Below, in pieces: positions 13,751-24,396 of a stretch of DNA of 64,000 bases. The notes under the pieces were generated by a model. The model was not told where the DNA came from, searched no databases, and saw only the letters and a program-made list of their open reading frames with translations. Origin of the DNA: Zygnema cylindricum. Lineage: Eukaryota > Streptophyta > Zygnematophyceae > Zygnematales > Zygnemataceae. The translations under genes and the position numbers were made by a program. The DNA lies in contig JBBHKE010001037.1 of the NCBI GenBank assembly GCA_037447655.1, positions 1 to 64,000 on the forward strand. Direction: 5' to 3'. Within the stretch, counting starts at the first letter, position 1, and each line of letters begins with the position of its first letter.

Positions 13751-15416
13751 CAGAGTTACAAGTTATGGGCTCACCCTCTTGGGTGCCCATTTTCTATTGA
13801 ACGGGGTTCATATAATGCGACACAATGATGAAAGGTGCACTTTTTGAAAAACATCTATAGGGCATTTTAAGTGGTAGTGTGCGGCGCCATCTAAAAATCT
13901 AGGAGTCCCACTAGGTTTTGGGAGGAGTCAGATTCTCAGAAGGATTTGGATAGATAGAGGAGGTAGATGATGATGGACAAAGCATTGTGTTGGATAAAGC
14001 TAAAGAGAAGTGAAAGCAAAAGCTCACACAAATGTTTACTCGATCTTTACCAGTAAGGGTTGTTCCAAACACAACGACAAATGATATTAAAATTTAGGAT
14101 TTCAACAATACGATGGCGACTCATTTTATTCTCAGGAAAGCAGTTGCTACTCCTCACCTCAATGTGGACAAGGCGGTAGATATTTGGGAGGCCCTTGTAA
14201 ATATTTACAGGAGTGGAACAACTTCAACAGCTGGCTGATCAGAAGCTGCAAGCATATGTGTACAAAAGAGGAAAGATGCTTAATATTTGTAATGCTTTGT
14301 CCGAGTTGTTTATGAATTTGGAGAGTGATAGAAAGTAAGAGACAAAAAAAAATAAGTGAATACTTTGCTCATGAAGGTGTTGGATGATTAAGAGAACATT
14401 GTTAAGCGGGTTCATGATTTGCCAAACAATCGATAGGTCTAGAATTTCGTTGTTAGGTTGATTATAGTCCGGGAAAACACAATAGATATTTAGAGAGGAG
14501 GCAAGAGTGTTCAAGCATTGGCTGCAAAAACTGAATAGAGGAATAAGGATTATAAGAAACATTATGGAAATTTTGGTGGGGAGGCAAGGGAAACCAATCT
14601 GGTGGATTTGGATCTAAGCCTCTAATGGGGCTTTGTCATTTTTGTAAGAAGTTGGGTCATTACATGGCCGACTGTACTAGATTGACAAAACTGAGAATTA
14701 AAGAAGGACGGATCAGTGGATTGGCTAGAGGAAAGAAGAAAACACTTGTGACAACAAAAGTCAAAGGGAGAGGATAATGAGGATCACGATGAGGATGAGA
14801 GAGAACTCGTACTCAACGAGCAGTTGAAGATGAAGACCGAGATGGGGATTCCAAAGAAGTAGAAGTTGTCTTTCGACGGAGTGAAAGAAGCTCCCCAAGA
14901 ATGTTGGATTATTGATTCAGGTATCTCTATGCATATGTGTAGAGAGAGACATATGTTTATAATTATGAAAAAAATCCCTGCAGTAGAGATAGAGTATGGG
15001 GATGCGAGTGTTATAACCACTACCTTAGTGGGATTTCTAGATCTTAATTCTTAGTTGAAGGTAAGACATCAATAGTCACTTTATTATATGTTCTTTTCAT
15101 TCCACAGATGAACAAAAACCTTATCACTACATTAGTGTTTGATGATAAAGGTTTTGAGACGAGTACTAAAAAAGAGGTCTTTAAAGCTAGCTATAAAGAT
15201 GAAGTATACTTCACAGCTAAAAAGGGTAGCCAAGGAATGTTTTGGCTAAATTTGGATAATGAAAAAAAAATCTACTATGTTGATGTAAATTTCTTCATGA
15301 TTTGGCATAAAAGTTGGGGCATGTGCATCTAGATTCGCTAATAAAAATAGAGAAGATAGTGTAGTTGAATGAATCCAGTTTGAAGATAATGAGACTTTGG
15401 GTGAAATGCAACTCTG
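13741..15416 (+). pseudogene. Copia gag-protease remnant (family A, copy A4)
   Basis: This begins as gag and runs into the start of pol. From the LTR-borne ATG it encodes M-E-A-T-E-L-Q-V-M-G-S-P-S, the conserved family A start. It continues with gag helices (frame near 14107-14330), a CX2CX4HX4C zinc knuckle at about 14632-14680, the aspartic protease core D-S-G (near 14914) and a pre-integrase segment (15108-15332, WHK motif). Stops and frameshifts interrupt it throughout, including TGA and TAA in the first 20 codons after GSPS. It ends where a reversed LTR fragment begins at 15417, so integrase and reverse transcriptase are absent. It is non-functional. Confidence 0.75.
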
Positions 15417-15815
15417 AGATCTCCATAGGTCCTCAAAGTAGGCAGCTCACACGAAGCCTCTAGGATAACCCTGACCCCTTTGTGTTTCAACAAGAATAAC
15501 TGCCACCCATGGGAGACAAAAACTCTGCCACCCTGGGAGACAAAAACTCTGACCACCTTCACCAGGGTGAAGGCAAGACTCCCTTGAGTGTATAGCAAAA
15601 AGAATCTTTGATTTTTCTCCCCTGAGCATTATGTTATGGAGGGTCAAAGTTGACCGTATGTACAAAAGCTCTCTGTGAGAGAGGGTCCTATATACCAAAT
15701 TTTCCTAAGTCTTATCTCTCTCTAAAACTCTCTCTAGTGAAGTACGGCACCAATCAAAATAGTGTGTGGTACAAAAAGATACATATGCGAGTGTACTTTT
15801 TGTATGAAATCCAGT
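15417..15815 (-). repeat. Family A LTR fragment, reversed
   Basis: Starts TGCAACTCTGAGATCTCC, which is the inverted end of a family A LTR, and follows the LTR for about 400 bp up to the AGTACGGCACCAATCA block. It then diverges. The remaining ~600 bp of LTR are missing. It sits directly on the truncated A4 pol sequence. Confidence 0.75.
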
Positions 15816-16694
15816 TAAATTAAGCTACCAGCTAGTTGTACAATGTATTCCCGCTGCACAGCTATACATTTCTACCTGTCTACATTTTTTACTGTTAACT
15901 TTCTTACTACCTATAGAATTATATTTTCAGCAAATTTTTTGCCAGCTGTACATCGATACATATCCTTGTACAGTACAATATAGTATACTACAATGGTTTT
16001 AACAAAAACAAAAGTTGAACATCTTGGGAGGTTATATTTGAATTAAACAATGCTTTTATGAATGTCGCCTGATGTCAAATATTAGTACAAAGTTAGTTTA
16101 AACAAATAATATAAATTTCAACAAGTGTAAACCTTAATTTTTTTTTTTCTTTTCAAAACCTAAAAACACTTTCATTATAACACTTATAAGAATGAAGAAC
16201 AATGAGTGACTTACATTATTAAATAAAATAAAATTCAAATAAAATTTAAATTGGGCCGAGAAGAGTGAAAGAGAAATGGCGACTACAGAGAGAGAAAACA
16301 AATGACAATAGAAAAGAGAAAGGCAGCCAAGAAATGAATGCGTGAGAATAAAGAAAAGCAGGCAATTGGAGAAACATCCGAAAATCAGTTTTTTTTTTTA
16401 TTGGAGAAGTATGTGTAACAACTTTAAATTTAAAAAGTATTTTTAAAAATTAAATCAACGGGCAGAAAAATGATACGTCTCGTGGTTTCTATTGGTGAAT
16501 GGATCGTTTTGGTAGTTTCGTGTGCTGTTCGCAGTTTGCGATTCGGCTCGCGGCGCGAGGCGTCGTTACTCAAAAAATGAGGGAGGGCGACGTGGACGCT
16601 TCCAAGAGCGGTGCCGTAAGCCTTCGGCTCGAAATGTTGCAAGATTCATATCGCCCGGGTACCTCAAATTTTTAGGGTTATATACATAGATGTT
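15816..16694. other. Unassigned intergenic DNA
   Basis: No gene or known element recognised. AT-rich up to about 16440; a GC-richer patch (about 16500-16640, with CGCGGCGCGAGGCGTCG) has no convincing reading frame. Confidence 0.45.
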
Positions 16695-17701
16695 TGTAGA
16701 AATTAGAGGTTTCTATATTGTATTTTCTAAGTCTGCAAGATGTAGAATAAAAGGAAGAAAAGAGGCACAGACATTCTGCCTCTAACTCCTCTCTACAGCC
16801 CCCACACTTGTCCTAATCACTGAAAACTTGAGATGGAGGTAGAGCCATGGCTGTTTATGTTGTCTGAAGGAGACGGGAAGGAGAAGGTAGTAGATTTACC
16901 AATAAGGTTTCACGGACCCAGGATTTGATCCTCGTATATGCTGTCCGTAAAAGTAGCCGTTAGCGTTGTCTTATAGTCTAAGAACTGTGCTTAGATGTAA
17001 TGTAATAACTATTTAAATATGTGCACGTAGAAAATACCATTTAACTAGAAAAATGGAATACAGGGCATAGATTCAGCTGTACTTTATGTACTAGACGAAA
17101 CAAAATGTTAGGGCATTTGTTTCGACGACATGTATCAAAAGCCGATTTCGGATCCAACGGCCATGGTGCGATCCGACATCGAGGAATGGTTTTTTTTGGG
17201 GTTTGCGGTCACAATTACACAAGGTAACACGTGGCAACATCAGAGTACCTTGCTGATTCTCCGGGGAGCATCACAACAAGTCTGGATGTGATAAGTGTCA
17301 CCTTTATAGCCATGTCGTACAATAGCCGTACAAAAAGTACTTTGACACCTGTACTTTTCTGTACTGCACAGTCTTGTGATTGGTACCGTACTTTTGTAGA
17401 AAGGGTTTAAGAGATGGATTTAGGATTTAGACATTTTAAGAGGTTGTCCTCTCTCTCTCTAAGGGGCATCTGTATTTATAGGCCATTTTTGGCCATTCAC
17501 AAAACTGCTTAGGGGAGAAAATTGCCTGATTCTTTTTGTGGCAGACTTAGAGGAGTCTCGCCTTCATTGAGATGAAGTTAGGCCAGTCAGTTGTCTATCA
17601 GGGTGGTAGTCCGAGTTGATCAAAGTAAAAGGGATTAGGTTATTTTAGAGGCGTCAGGTGGGCTACCTATTTTAAGTACTAATGGAGGTCACAGAATTAC
17701 A
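16695..17701 (+). repeat. Family A copia 5' LTR (copy A6)
   Basis: 1007 bp from TGTAGAAATTAGAGG to CACAGAATTACA. It contains the antisense tRNA-like module near 16915-16990, the CCAAT-containing palindrome near 17360-17400 (in this orientation TGATTGGTACC), a CTCTCTCTCTAAGGGG segment and the conserved 3' end with ATGGAGGTCACAG. Gag follows at once. Its 3' LTR is not in the window because gypsy F interrupts the element. Confidence 0.8.
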
Positions 17702-18676
17702 AGTTATGAATCCACCCTCTTGGAAGCCCATCTTTAACGGAATTGGATTCATATACTGTTAGAGTATGATGATAAAGCTCTGTGTGAAAAAAGGTTTTGG
17801 GGGATAGTAAGTGGATGAGTGAAGCGTCCATCCAGTTCAGCCATTACCCAAGGTTTGGGGGAAGCAGGTTTACCAGAAAAGCAAATCTAGCGCCACCAAA
17901 GGATTCGGAGAAAAGGGAGAGCATTGTGATGGACAAAGGGAAAAAAAGGAGACAATCACACCGATAGCAACACCTATAGCAACCGGCTCACCCTTGATGT
18001 CACCTATTCTGAGGAATGAGGAGAATGATGTCGATACATGGGACAACAACAATATGGCAGCAAAACACTTCATTCTTCGCCATCTCACTCAAGGACTTGC
18101 ATCTCCTCATTTGCAGGTAGAGAGGGCATGTGATCTATGGATTGCTCTTATAGAGATGTACCGAAGTTGTATGATTTAGCAGCAATAATTCGCTGATCAG
18201 AAGATAGATGCATATACATATAAAGTGGGAAAAATGCTAGATTTTTGTAATGAGCTTGCAACCCTTTTTATAGAGCTAGAGAGTACTGGTCAGATAGAAA
18301 GAGGAAAGATGAAGGTTAACTGTCTACTCATGAAGTTACCTGATGACTATGAAAACATAGTCAACTGTGTGCTAGATGTGCCGGACTCTAGGTAGATTTG
18401 GAATTCTATGGTAGGAATTATTCTCTTCCAAAAGAATATGATAGCGATCTGGAGGGGAGCAAAGAGTGGACAAGCTTTGGCACCGGGACCGATTGGAGGA
18501 TCAAGGATCCTAAAAAACCGGTTTGAAACTATAGAGGAGGAGGCCAAAAAAATTAATCTGATAAGTACTGACCAAGGGTCTCAAAGGGGTTGTGTCATTT
18601 CTGCAAGAAACTAGTACACTATATGGTAAAGTGTTCTAAGCTAACCGAGCTTCAGTTAAAAGAGGGGCAAACCGGT
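17682..18676 (+). pseudogene. Copia gag remnant (family A, copy A6)
   Basis: The frame starts at ATGGAGGTC inside the LTR (M-E-V-T-E-L-Q-V-M) and continues into gag with the F-N-G-I-G-F-I-Y motif. After frameshifts there is a capsid-like block at 17994-18179 (H-F-I-L-R-H-L-T-Q-G-L) and another at 18200-18600. It reaches the zinc knuckle (C-H-F-C-K-K type, here altered) near 18594-18640. It stops at the codons for G-Q-T-G, where the TGTAAC end of gypsy F LTR begins. Equivalent full gag is visible in A1 and A2. It is broken by several stops. Confidence 0.75.
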
Positions 18677-19145
18677 TGTAACACGGTTACAAGGATTTAG
18701 TGGATTGAGGGTAGAAAGGAGCAGCTGGTATGACTGCAGTGTTCGACAATGTTGCTGCTATGTCAGAGAACCGCAGCTGCGATGTTAGACTAGTGCAGCA
18801 TGGCAGCGTAGCAACGCGACAGATTGTGATAGATGTAGTACTTCGAGAACTTAGTGTGGTTAGGACACGGCAGACCAAGGGTTACCACGTGTATATAGCG
18901 GTACAGTTGTAGTGGTGAGCTGTTTAGCGGCTAGCTAGTTTAAATAATTGTAGATATTAAGAAATCTAAAGAGTGAGTGAGTGTACTTTGAGTGAGTGTA
19001 CTTTGTACCAAATCTTGTATTCTCTTCTTTTGAATTAATAAAATTTTGAGCTATTCCTTATGGACGCCGTGTGCCTTACTGTTGCTACGAGTGGTTCCTA
19101 GAAGCATTGCGCTGTGCACTGTAGTGTTGTTTTACCCTTTTTACA
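18677..19145 (+). repeat. Gypsy F 5' LTR
   Basis: 469 bp from TGTAACACGG to CTTTTTACA. A second F-family LTR at 62421 matches along its length (shared GGTTAGGACACGGCA, GCGGCTAGCTAGTTTAAAT and CTTGTATTCTCTT segments). It contains a TATA-like GTATATAGC near 18890 and an AATAAA-type signal near 19040. A module at 18775-18812 is shared with the copia B LTR in opposite orientation. Confidence 0.85.
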
Positions 19146-19146
19146 T

Positions 19147-19158
19147 TAGTATCTGAGC
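19147..19158 (+). promoter_or_regulatory. Gypsy F primer binding site (tRNA-iMet 3' end type)
   Basis: TAGTATCTGAGC lies just after the LTR. It matches the common plant initiator-Met primer site TGGTATCAGAGC at 10 of 12 positions. The two mismatches fit the general decay of this copy. This is the standard 3'-end priming arrangement, unlike the family A copia elements. Confidence 0.75.
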
Positions 19159-19179
19159 TATCCCTCGTGACCCGACAGT

Positions 19180-20122
19180 ATGGAAGACCATGGCGTGTCT
19201 ACAGCTGATATGTTAGAGCGAGTCCTTCAGGAGTTCGAGAATGTTCGACTGCAAAATCTTCACCTGAGCGATATAGTCCCCACCTTAGAATCTCGTCTTG
19301 ATGATAGAGCACATGGAAGCGCGGAGAGAGACGTGAGGAGGCCGAAGTTGAAGACCCCTGATGAGTTTGACCCTGCCAAGCACCAAAACCTTGACGCATG
19401 GTTGTTTTCAATGGCAAATTACCTTGAGAGTTTTCCCGACTTGTTTGATCGTGATCAATTTTACTACACGGGAGGCCTACTGAAAGGAGCGGATAGGGCT
19501 TGGTGGAGAGTAATGGTGGAAAACGGCGAAGTACCCGCTATTTAGACTCTCTTCGTTCGAAACTTTCGTGACTATTAGCAACCCGTGAACACAATCAAGG
19601 CCGCTAGGGACAAGATCTTGGTGCTAAAACAACGTATTCTGTCTTCTAGTATATGCAACGGATCTTGGAATGCAAAGTTCAAATCCCAACAATGATGGAG
19701 GACAAAGTCATTGACCGATATGTTAAAGGACTTAAGGCTTCGATTGCCAGAGATGTGGAACAATGGCTTTCGCGGGACACGAAAACTCCTAGTCTCTCGG
19801 CAATCATCGAGTTTGCAGAACGGACCGATTTGGTGGACTTCACTCTCCAGAATTCCTACCACTATAGATTGAGCAGTGGCGGTGGAGGGCGAAGAGACGA
19901 TGGTTTGACCCCCATGGAGTAAAGAGCTCTTAAGGAGGATGCGGACGTGGTCAATGCGCTTAAGAAGAAGAAAAAGACAGCTAAAAAAAAGACCATCGAC
20001 ATGTCCCACGAGGAACTCCAACAGAGGAGACAGAACGGATTGTGCTTCCAGTGCGGTTCTCTGGATCATATGGCCAGAGTATGCCCAAATAACAAAGTCC
20101 CAGGCAAGGCAAACTTAACGTC
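19180..20122 (+). pseudogene. Gypsy F gag remnant
   Basis: The gag polyprotein starts at ATG 19180, 22 bp after the primer site. The first frame (19180-19545) has a coiled-coil-like N-terminus and the capsid motif with W-L-F-S-M and Y-F-T/Y-Y-T-G. It ends at a TAG. The capsid continues after frameshift at 19653-19922 (Y-V-K-G-L-K, a typical gypsy gag helix). A Lys-rich linker and a CX2CX4HX4C zinc knuckle follow at about 20041-20087 (C-F-Q-C-G-S-L-D-H). It packages element RNA in an intact element; here it is interrupted at least twice. Confidence 0.8.
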
Positions 20123-20725
20123 ATGAGGTTAGCTGTGGAAGGCGGTGACCCAATGGTTTTCAAAGGCAAAATTAGGGGCAGCGGAGCCTGCTTTATAGTT
20201 GACTCCGATGCGTTGGGGAATTTCATCAACGAGAAAACAACAAAGAAGTTAAAGCTACCTCTCGTGGCTGTTCAAGACATCTTCTCGGTTCAGTTGGCCG
20301 ATGGTAGTTCTCTTTCGATCACCCATCGTACACCATGTCTACGTGTCAGTTTGGGGAGTTTTCACTGGTACGAGATGCTTCATGTATTACCCCTCGGCGA
20401 CCATGAGGTAATCTTGGGGAAGCCATGGCTCCTGAAATTGAACCCTACAATTGATTATAGGACCAACAGTATGAAAGTGAAGAAAGGTGAAAAGGAGTTT
20501 GCGGTAAACGCGAGAGCGGGTGGTAAAGACGTCGAAGAGGGACACATGCTTTCAGCTTTACAGCTTAAGAGGGCATTCAAGAAAAGGGAAACAATTACAA
20601 TTGCTGTCATGCGACCTATGGAGGAGGTAAAGGAGGGGATCGTAAAAGAGTGGTCGAAGAAAGATCCCGATTTTAACACCAACAAAGGTGACGACAAAGG
20701 AGAGGCTTCCATTGAGGCCCTATAA
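20123..20725 (+). pseudogene. Gypsy F aspartic protease region
   Basis: An open frame of 200 codons encodes a retropepsin-like domain. The active-site motif is V-D-S-D-A-L-G-N-F-I at 20198-20227; the family normally has D-S/T-G, so the Gly after Ser is replaced by Asp. The later hydrophobic-Gly flap motif (V-I-L-G-K-P-W-L) is present near 20408. The C-terminal part is the charged linker that precedes reverse transcriptase. The frame is open, but the Gly to Asp change predicts loss of activity. Confidence 0.8.
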
Positions 20726-21642
20726 GTCCTTGCAAAGCTTCTCGAGGAGTATGTTGATGTTTTTCCCCAAAGCTCTCGGAAGGTTTACCTCCGGAACGCG
20801 ACGTGGACCACAAGATCGAGCTCGTTCCCAAAGCTGTACCCCCGGCCAACAAGATGTATAAAAATGAGCTACACCAAGTTGGAAGAGCTCAAGATGCAGC
20901 TTTTCGAATCGGAAGAGGCCGCAGCTATAGAGCCGAGCAAGTCACCGTATGGATCCCCCGTCCTCTTTGTGACCAAAAAGATGGGAGCCTACGTATGTGT
21001 GTGGTTTAATGAGCGCTGAACAAGCTAAAAGTCAAGAATGCGTACCCCCTCCCAAAGATAGCTGAATTGTTAGACCGATTAACAAGTGTTCGGTACTTTT
21101 TCTAAGATAAACTTACACGGTGGATATCACGAGATTAGAGTTGCGGAAGGTGATGAAGAGACGCCCGCATTCAGGACTAGGTAGGGTTATTTTCAGTTTC
21201 TACTCATGTCATTTGGGTTGACAAATGCACCGACTACCTTTATGCACTAAATGAATTCCATCTTCAGGCAGCATCTGGATGCATTTGTAATAGTTTTCTT
21301 AGACGATATCCTAATGTGGAGTGAAACGCTAGAGGACCATGTCAAGCACGTGAGAGCCGTGTTATAGATCCTAAGTGAAATAAAGTTGTACGCCAAAATG
21401 AGTAAATGTGAGTTCTTGAAAGAAAAGATAGAGTTTTTTGGCCATGTGGTCAGTAAGAATGGAATCGCAGTGGACTCCAATAAAACTAAGGCACTCAAGG
21501 AGTGGCCGCAACCGAAAAACGTCATGGAGCTGAGGAGCTTTCTTAGACTATGCTCCTACTACCGAATATTCCTGGAGGGTTTTGCAAAGGTTGCTGCACC
21601 CCTCACGGAGCTGCTCAAAAGTAATGTGCCTTACAAGTGGAA
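20726..21642 (+). pseudogene. Gypsy F reverse transcriptase, interrupted
   Basis: Reverse transcriptase spread over three frames. Visible in order are the fingers region (Y-G-S-P-V-L-F-V near 20950), F-S-K-I-N-L-H-G-G-Y (near 21100), F-G-L-T-N-A-P-T-T-F (near 21213) and the catalytic F-L-D-D box (near 21298). The thumb and tether follow (F-L-K-E-K-I-E-F-F-G-H-V-V). There are stops near 21009, 21181, 21248 and 21364. The reading frame is cut at P-Y-K-W by copia A1 and resumes at 29053. Confidence 0.85.
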
Positions 21643-22676
21643 TGTTACTCTGAGACCTCCATAGGTCCCCAGAGTAGGCAGCTCACACCAGGCCTCTAGG
21701 ATAATTTTAACCCATTTGTGTTTCAGCAAGAATAACTGCCACCTTGGCAGACAAAAACTTAGACCACATCCACCCCTGTAAAAGGAAAATTGCCCTGAGT
21801 CAATAGCAAAAAGAATCTCTGAATTTGCTCCCCTGAGTAGTAAGTTATGGAGGGTCAAAGTTGACCTTTTGTACAGAAGCTCTCTGGGAGAGAGGGTCCA
21901 ATCTATCAAATTTTTCTAAGTAATATCTCTATTTAAAACTCTATCTACTTAAGTACGGCACCAATCATAATATTGTGCCGTACAGAAAGGTCACGTGCCA
22001 GTGTACTTTTTGTACGGCTATTGTACGACAGGGCCAACAAGACGACACATGTCATTTTTGGATGCGTTGCTGTAATTCCCGGAGATACAGTAATCCAATA
22101 TGGTTGTGCCATGTGTCAATCGATGTGACGTCAACCACAAACCGCCGAAAACCTATTCCGCGATCTCGACATTCTTCGCGGCCGTCTGATTAAACCAGAT
22201 TTCAATCGTAGCCGTCATAAATACTTGCACGATATTTATTTCGCCTTCGAAACAAAGTGCGCGTTATCCGTATGGATGTTCCGTACGCCGTACAACACAA
22301 ACTGTATCTATGTCCAAATATCCCGTGAAATAAAATAACCTACATGTGAGTATTTATATAATTATCAAACCCTATATGGTATAACCTTTATCTTAGACTA
22401 ATTGGCTAAGGCTACTGGCTACCGACAATATTGAAGGACAGCAGGTACCACGTTCAAATCTTAGGTCTGTCAATTAGTATTTTGGTTAATCTACCAATCT
22501 AATGTTTGTCATTGTCTGGATAGCATAGGCGGCAATGGCTCTATCTCCCTCTCCAACTTTCAGTGACTGCGACAAGTGTGGGAGCTGGAGAGAGGAGTTA
22601 GAGACAGACTGCCTCTGCTTCTATTTCTGCATTTTACAAAACCTAGAAAATACTAAAATAGCCTTTAATTTCTACA
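21643..22676 (-). repeat. Copia A1 3' LTR
   Basis: 1034 bp, matching 28019-29047. It contains the GTACGGCACCAATCATAATATTGTGCCGTAC palindrome region (about 21954-21986) and the tRNA-like A/B box module (22394-22460). The minus-strand start is TGTAGAAATTAAAGG and the end is GGTCTCAGAGTAACA. Confidence 0.88.
22394..22460 (+). other. tRNA-like A box/B box module, antisense in LTR
   Basis: TAGACTAATTGG (22394-22405) fits the tRNA A-box pattern TRGYNNARNNGG except at one position. GTTCAAATC (22452-22460) fits the B-box pattern GWTCRANNC. The spacing of about 46 nt is compatible with a tRNA with a long variable arm. The same module recurs at the same place in the other family A LTRs (28774-28840, 30809-30876, and inverted near 16915-16990 and 53790-53860). 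I do not call it a tRNA gene because acceptor-stem pairing is not evident. Confidence 0.55.
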
Positions 22677-22684
22677 CTCCCTTT
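22677..22684 (-). promoter_or_regulatory. Copia A1 polypurine tract
   Basis: AAAGGGAG on the minus strand, directly before the 3' LTR. The same tract precedes the LTRs at 31111 and 63928. It would prime plus-strand DNA synthesis. Confidence 0.8.
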
Positions 22685-22738
22685 ATTTTCTAGTCACTCT
22701 TTATTTTAAGACCACACGTCTCCCTGCAGAAAATTAGT

Positions 22739-24244
22739 TTAAGGCAAAGGTTTGGTCATCATATATGCTACCATTTCACTATTTGGTTTATATTCCAAAC
22801 TAATTATCTTGTTTTCTACTTTCTCCTTAACAAAGCTAAGTCTGATGTCCATGTGTTTGGCTTTAAAGTGATGTTTAGGATTGGCAAAAATGGCAATAGC
22901 TGACTGATTATCACAAAACACTTTTTGGACACCACTCTTAATATGACCAAGCTCACCAAGCAAAGACTTGACCCACATTAATTCTTTTACAACAGAGCAA
23001 GAAGCCATGTACTCAGCCTCTATGGTGGACTGAGCAATAACCTTTTGCTGCTTGCTGCTCCAACAGCAAGCCCAATCACACACATAGAATACATATCCAG
23101 AGGTGCATCTCCTCATAAGAGCATCCTGTTAGCTGGCATCACTCCAAGTGGTGATGTCAGTATTGTTCCCACCCAAATGCTACCATAGATCCTTAGTCCA
23201 TATGAGATATCTAAAGATTCTCTTAGCCGCCTCCGAATCTATCTTAGTGGGAGCATTCAAACTCCTACTTAGTACTCCTACAGCCGCGGCTATGTCCGGA
23301 CGGGTACAATTCATAAAATATATTAGGCTGCCCACTACTTGTCTATAAGGGATGGTCTGCATAAATATTTTCTCTTCCGGGCCTACCTCATCATCTAAGA
23401 TTATAACTCCCTCTTCCTCACTCCCCTCACTTCCCTTCTTTAATTCCATAGGAGTGGTACAACTATTAGCCTTGTCCATTTGGAATTTTTCTAACATGTT
23501 TCCAATAGCCTCCTTTTTAGTTAATCTTATTATCTTTCTATCTCTGTCTCTCTCTACCTGAATTCCCAAAATATACCTTGCTTCTCCCATATCCTTCATC
23601 TCAAATCTTCCTTTTATATCATTTTTCGACTTATTTATTCTATCTATAGATTTACTTAAAACAAACAAATCATCAACATAAATTGCAATAAAAATAGTTC
23701 CTTCCTCATTTTGAAACAAATAAATGATTGATCTGAGATGATTCGAATATATCCCCTACCTGTAAGAAACCCATCGAGCTTCTTGTTCCATTATCGGGGC
23801 GCATGTTTCAGCCCATACAAAGATTTGATGAATTGGCATACCTTGCTTTCTTCCCCTTGCTCCACAAATCCCTCTGGCTGTGGCATAAAAATTTCCTCTT
23901 CCAACTCTTCATGTAGGAAGGTCGTCTTGATGTCCTGCTGATGCAATTCCATGTCTTCTGCTCCCGCCATACTGAGAAGTACCTGAACCGAAGGAAACCT
24001 GACGATTGGAGCAAAAGTCTCCTTGTAGTCAATTCCCTCTTTCTTAGTAAATCCGTCGCCACTAACCGAGCCTTGTAGCGTCAATGGTGTTATCCGGTTT
24101 GAGTTTCTGCTTAAATACCCACTTACACACAATTGGCTTCTTGTCAGGAAGACAATTCACCAATTCCCATGTATCGGCCGCCATAATTGAGGCCATCTCC
24201 TCATTAATGGTCGTCTTCCACCGGTTTCTCTCAGGACAAGTCAT
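22739..24244 (-). pseudogene. Copia A1 reverse transcriptase and RNase H
   Basis: This encodes the RT-RNase H end of pol. The RT begins with the W-E-L-V-N motif and C-K-W-V-F-K (24244-24062), is frameshifted and stopped over 24060-23720, and resumes with Y-V-D-D-L-F (23680 region). It continues with G-S-L-I-Y-F-M-N-C-T-R-P-D (about 23330). RNase H follows with S-D-A-S (stop nearby), E-A-E-Y-M-A (near 23000), C-D-N-Q-S-A and the C-terminal H-M-D-I-R. The frame ends about 55 bp before the polypurine tract. The catalytic YVDD is intact but upstream breaks inactivate the protein. Confidence 0.88.
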
Positions 24245-24396
24245 TGCCTCATTATAAGTTTGAGGTTTATCGAAGTGAGATTGTTTGCTTACCTTATTGT
24301 TAACTTGTCTCTCTTGTAGTCATTTGTTGCTTCTTTTTCCTCCCTCAAACTTGGTTGCCGCAATAGATGGCTCTTTTGGATTCTTCCAAGCAGTTT

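Larger units (their letters stand above)
12687..13760 (+). repeat. Family A copia 5' LTR (copy A4)
   Basis: About 1.07 kb. The 3' part is clearly family A, with the CTCTCTCCGAGAGAGCTTATAA block, a GAGGCTTT segment and the terminal ACAGAGTTACA. The 5' boundary at TGTTGG is less certain because the first ~100 bp diverge. The LTR holds two internal tandem duplications, listed separately. It is followed directly by gag, as in the other family A elements. Confidence 0.7.

Noticed and set aside
21631-21909. Recurring frame of about 80-90 codons in family A LTRs (also 28060-28287 and 15447-15698)
   Set aside because: The frame is similar in several LTR copies but has no ATG start (it begins at TTG) and ends soon after the LTR edge. 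Similarity follows from LTR homology, and I see no sign of coding constraint.
22394-22460. Functional tRNA genes in the LTRs
   Set aside because: A and B boxes are present but acceptor stems do not pair convincingly and the modules travel with the LTR, so only a tRNA-like relic is claimed.
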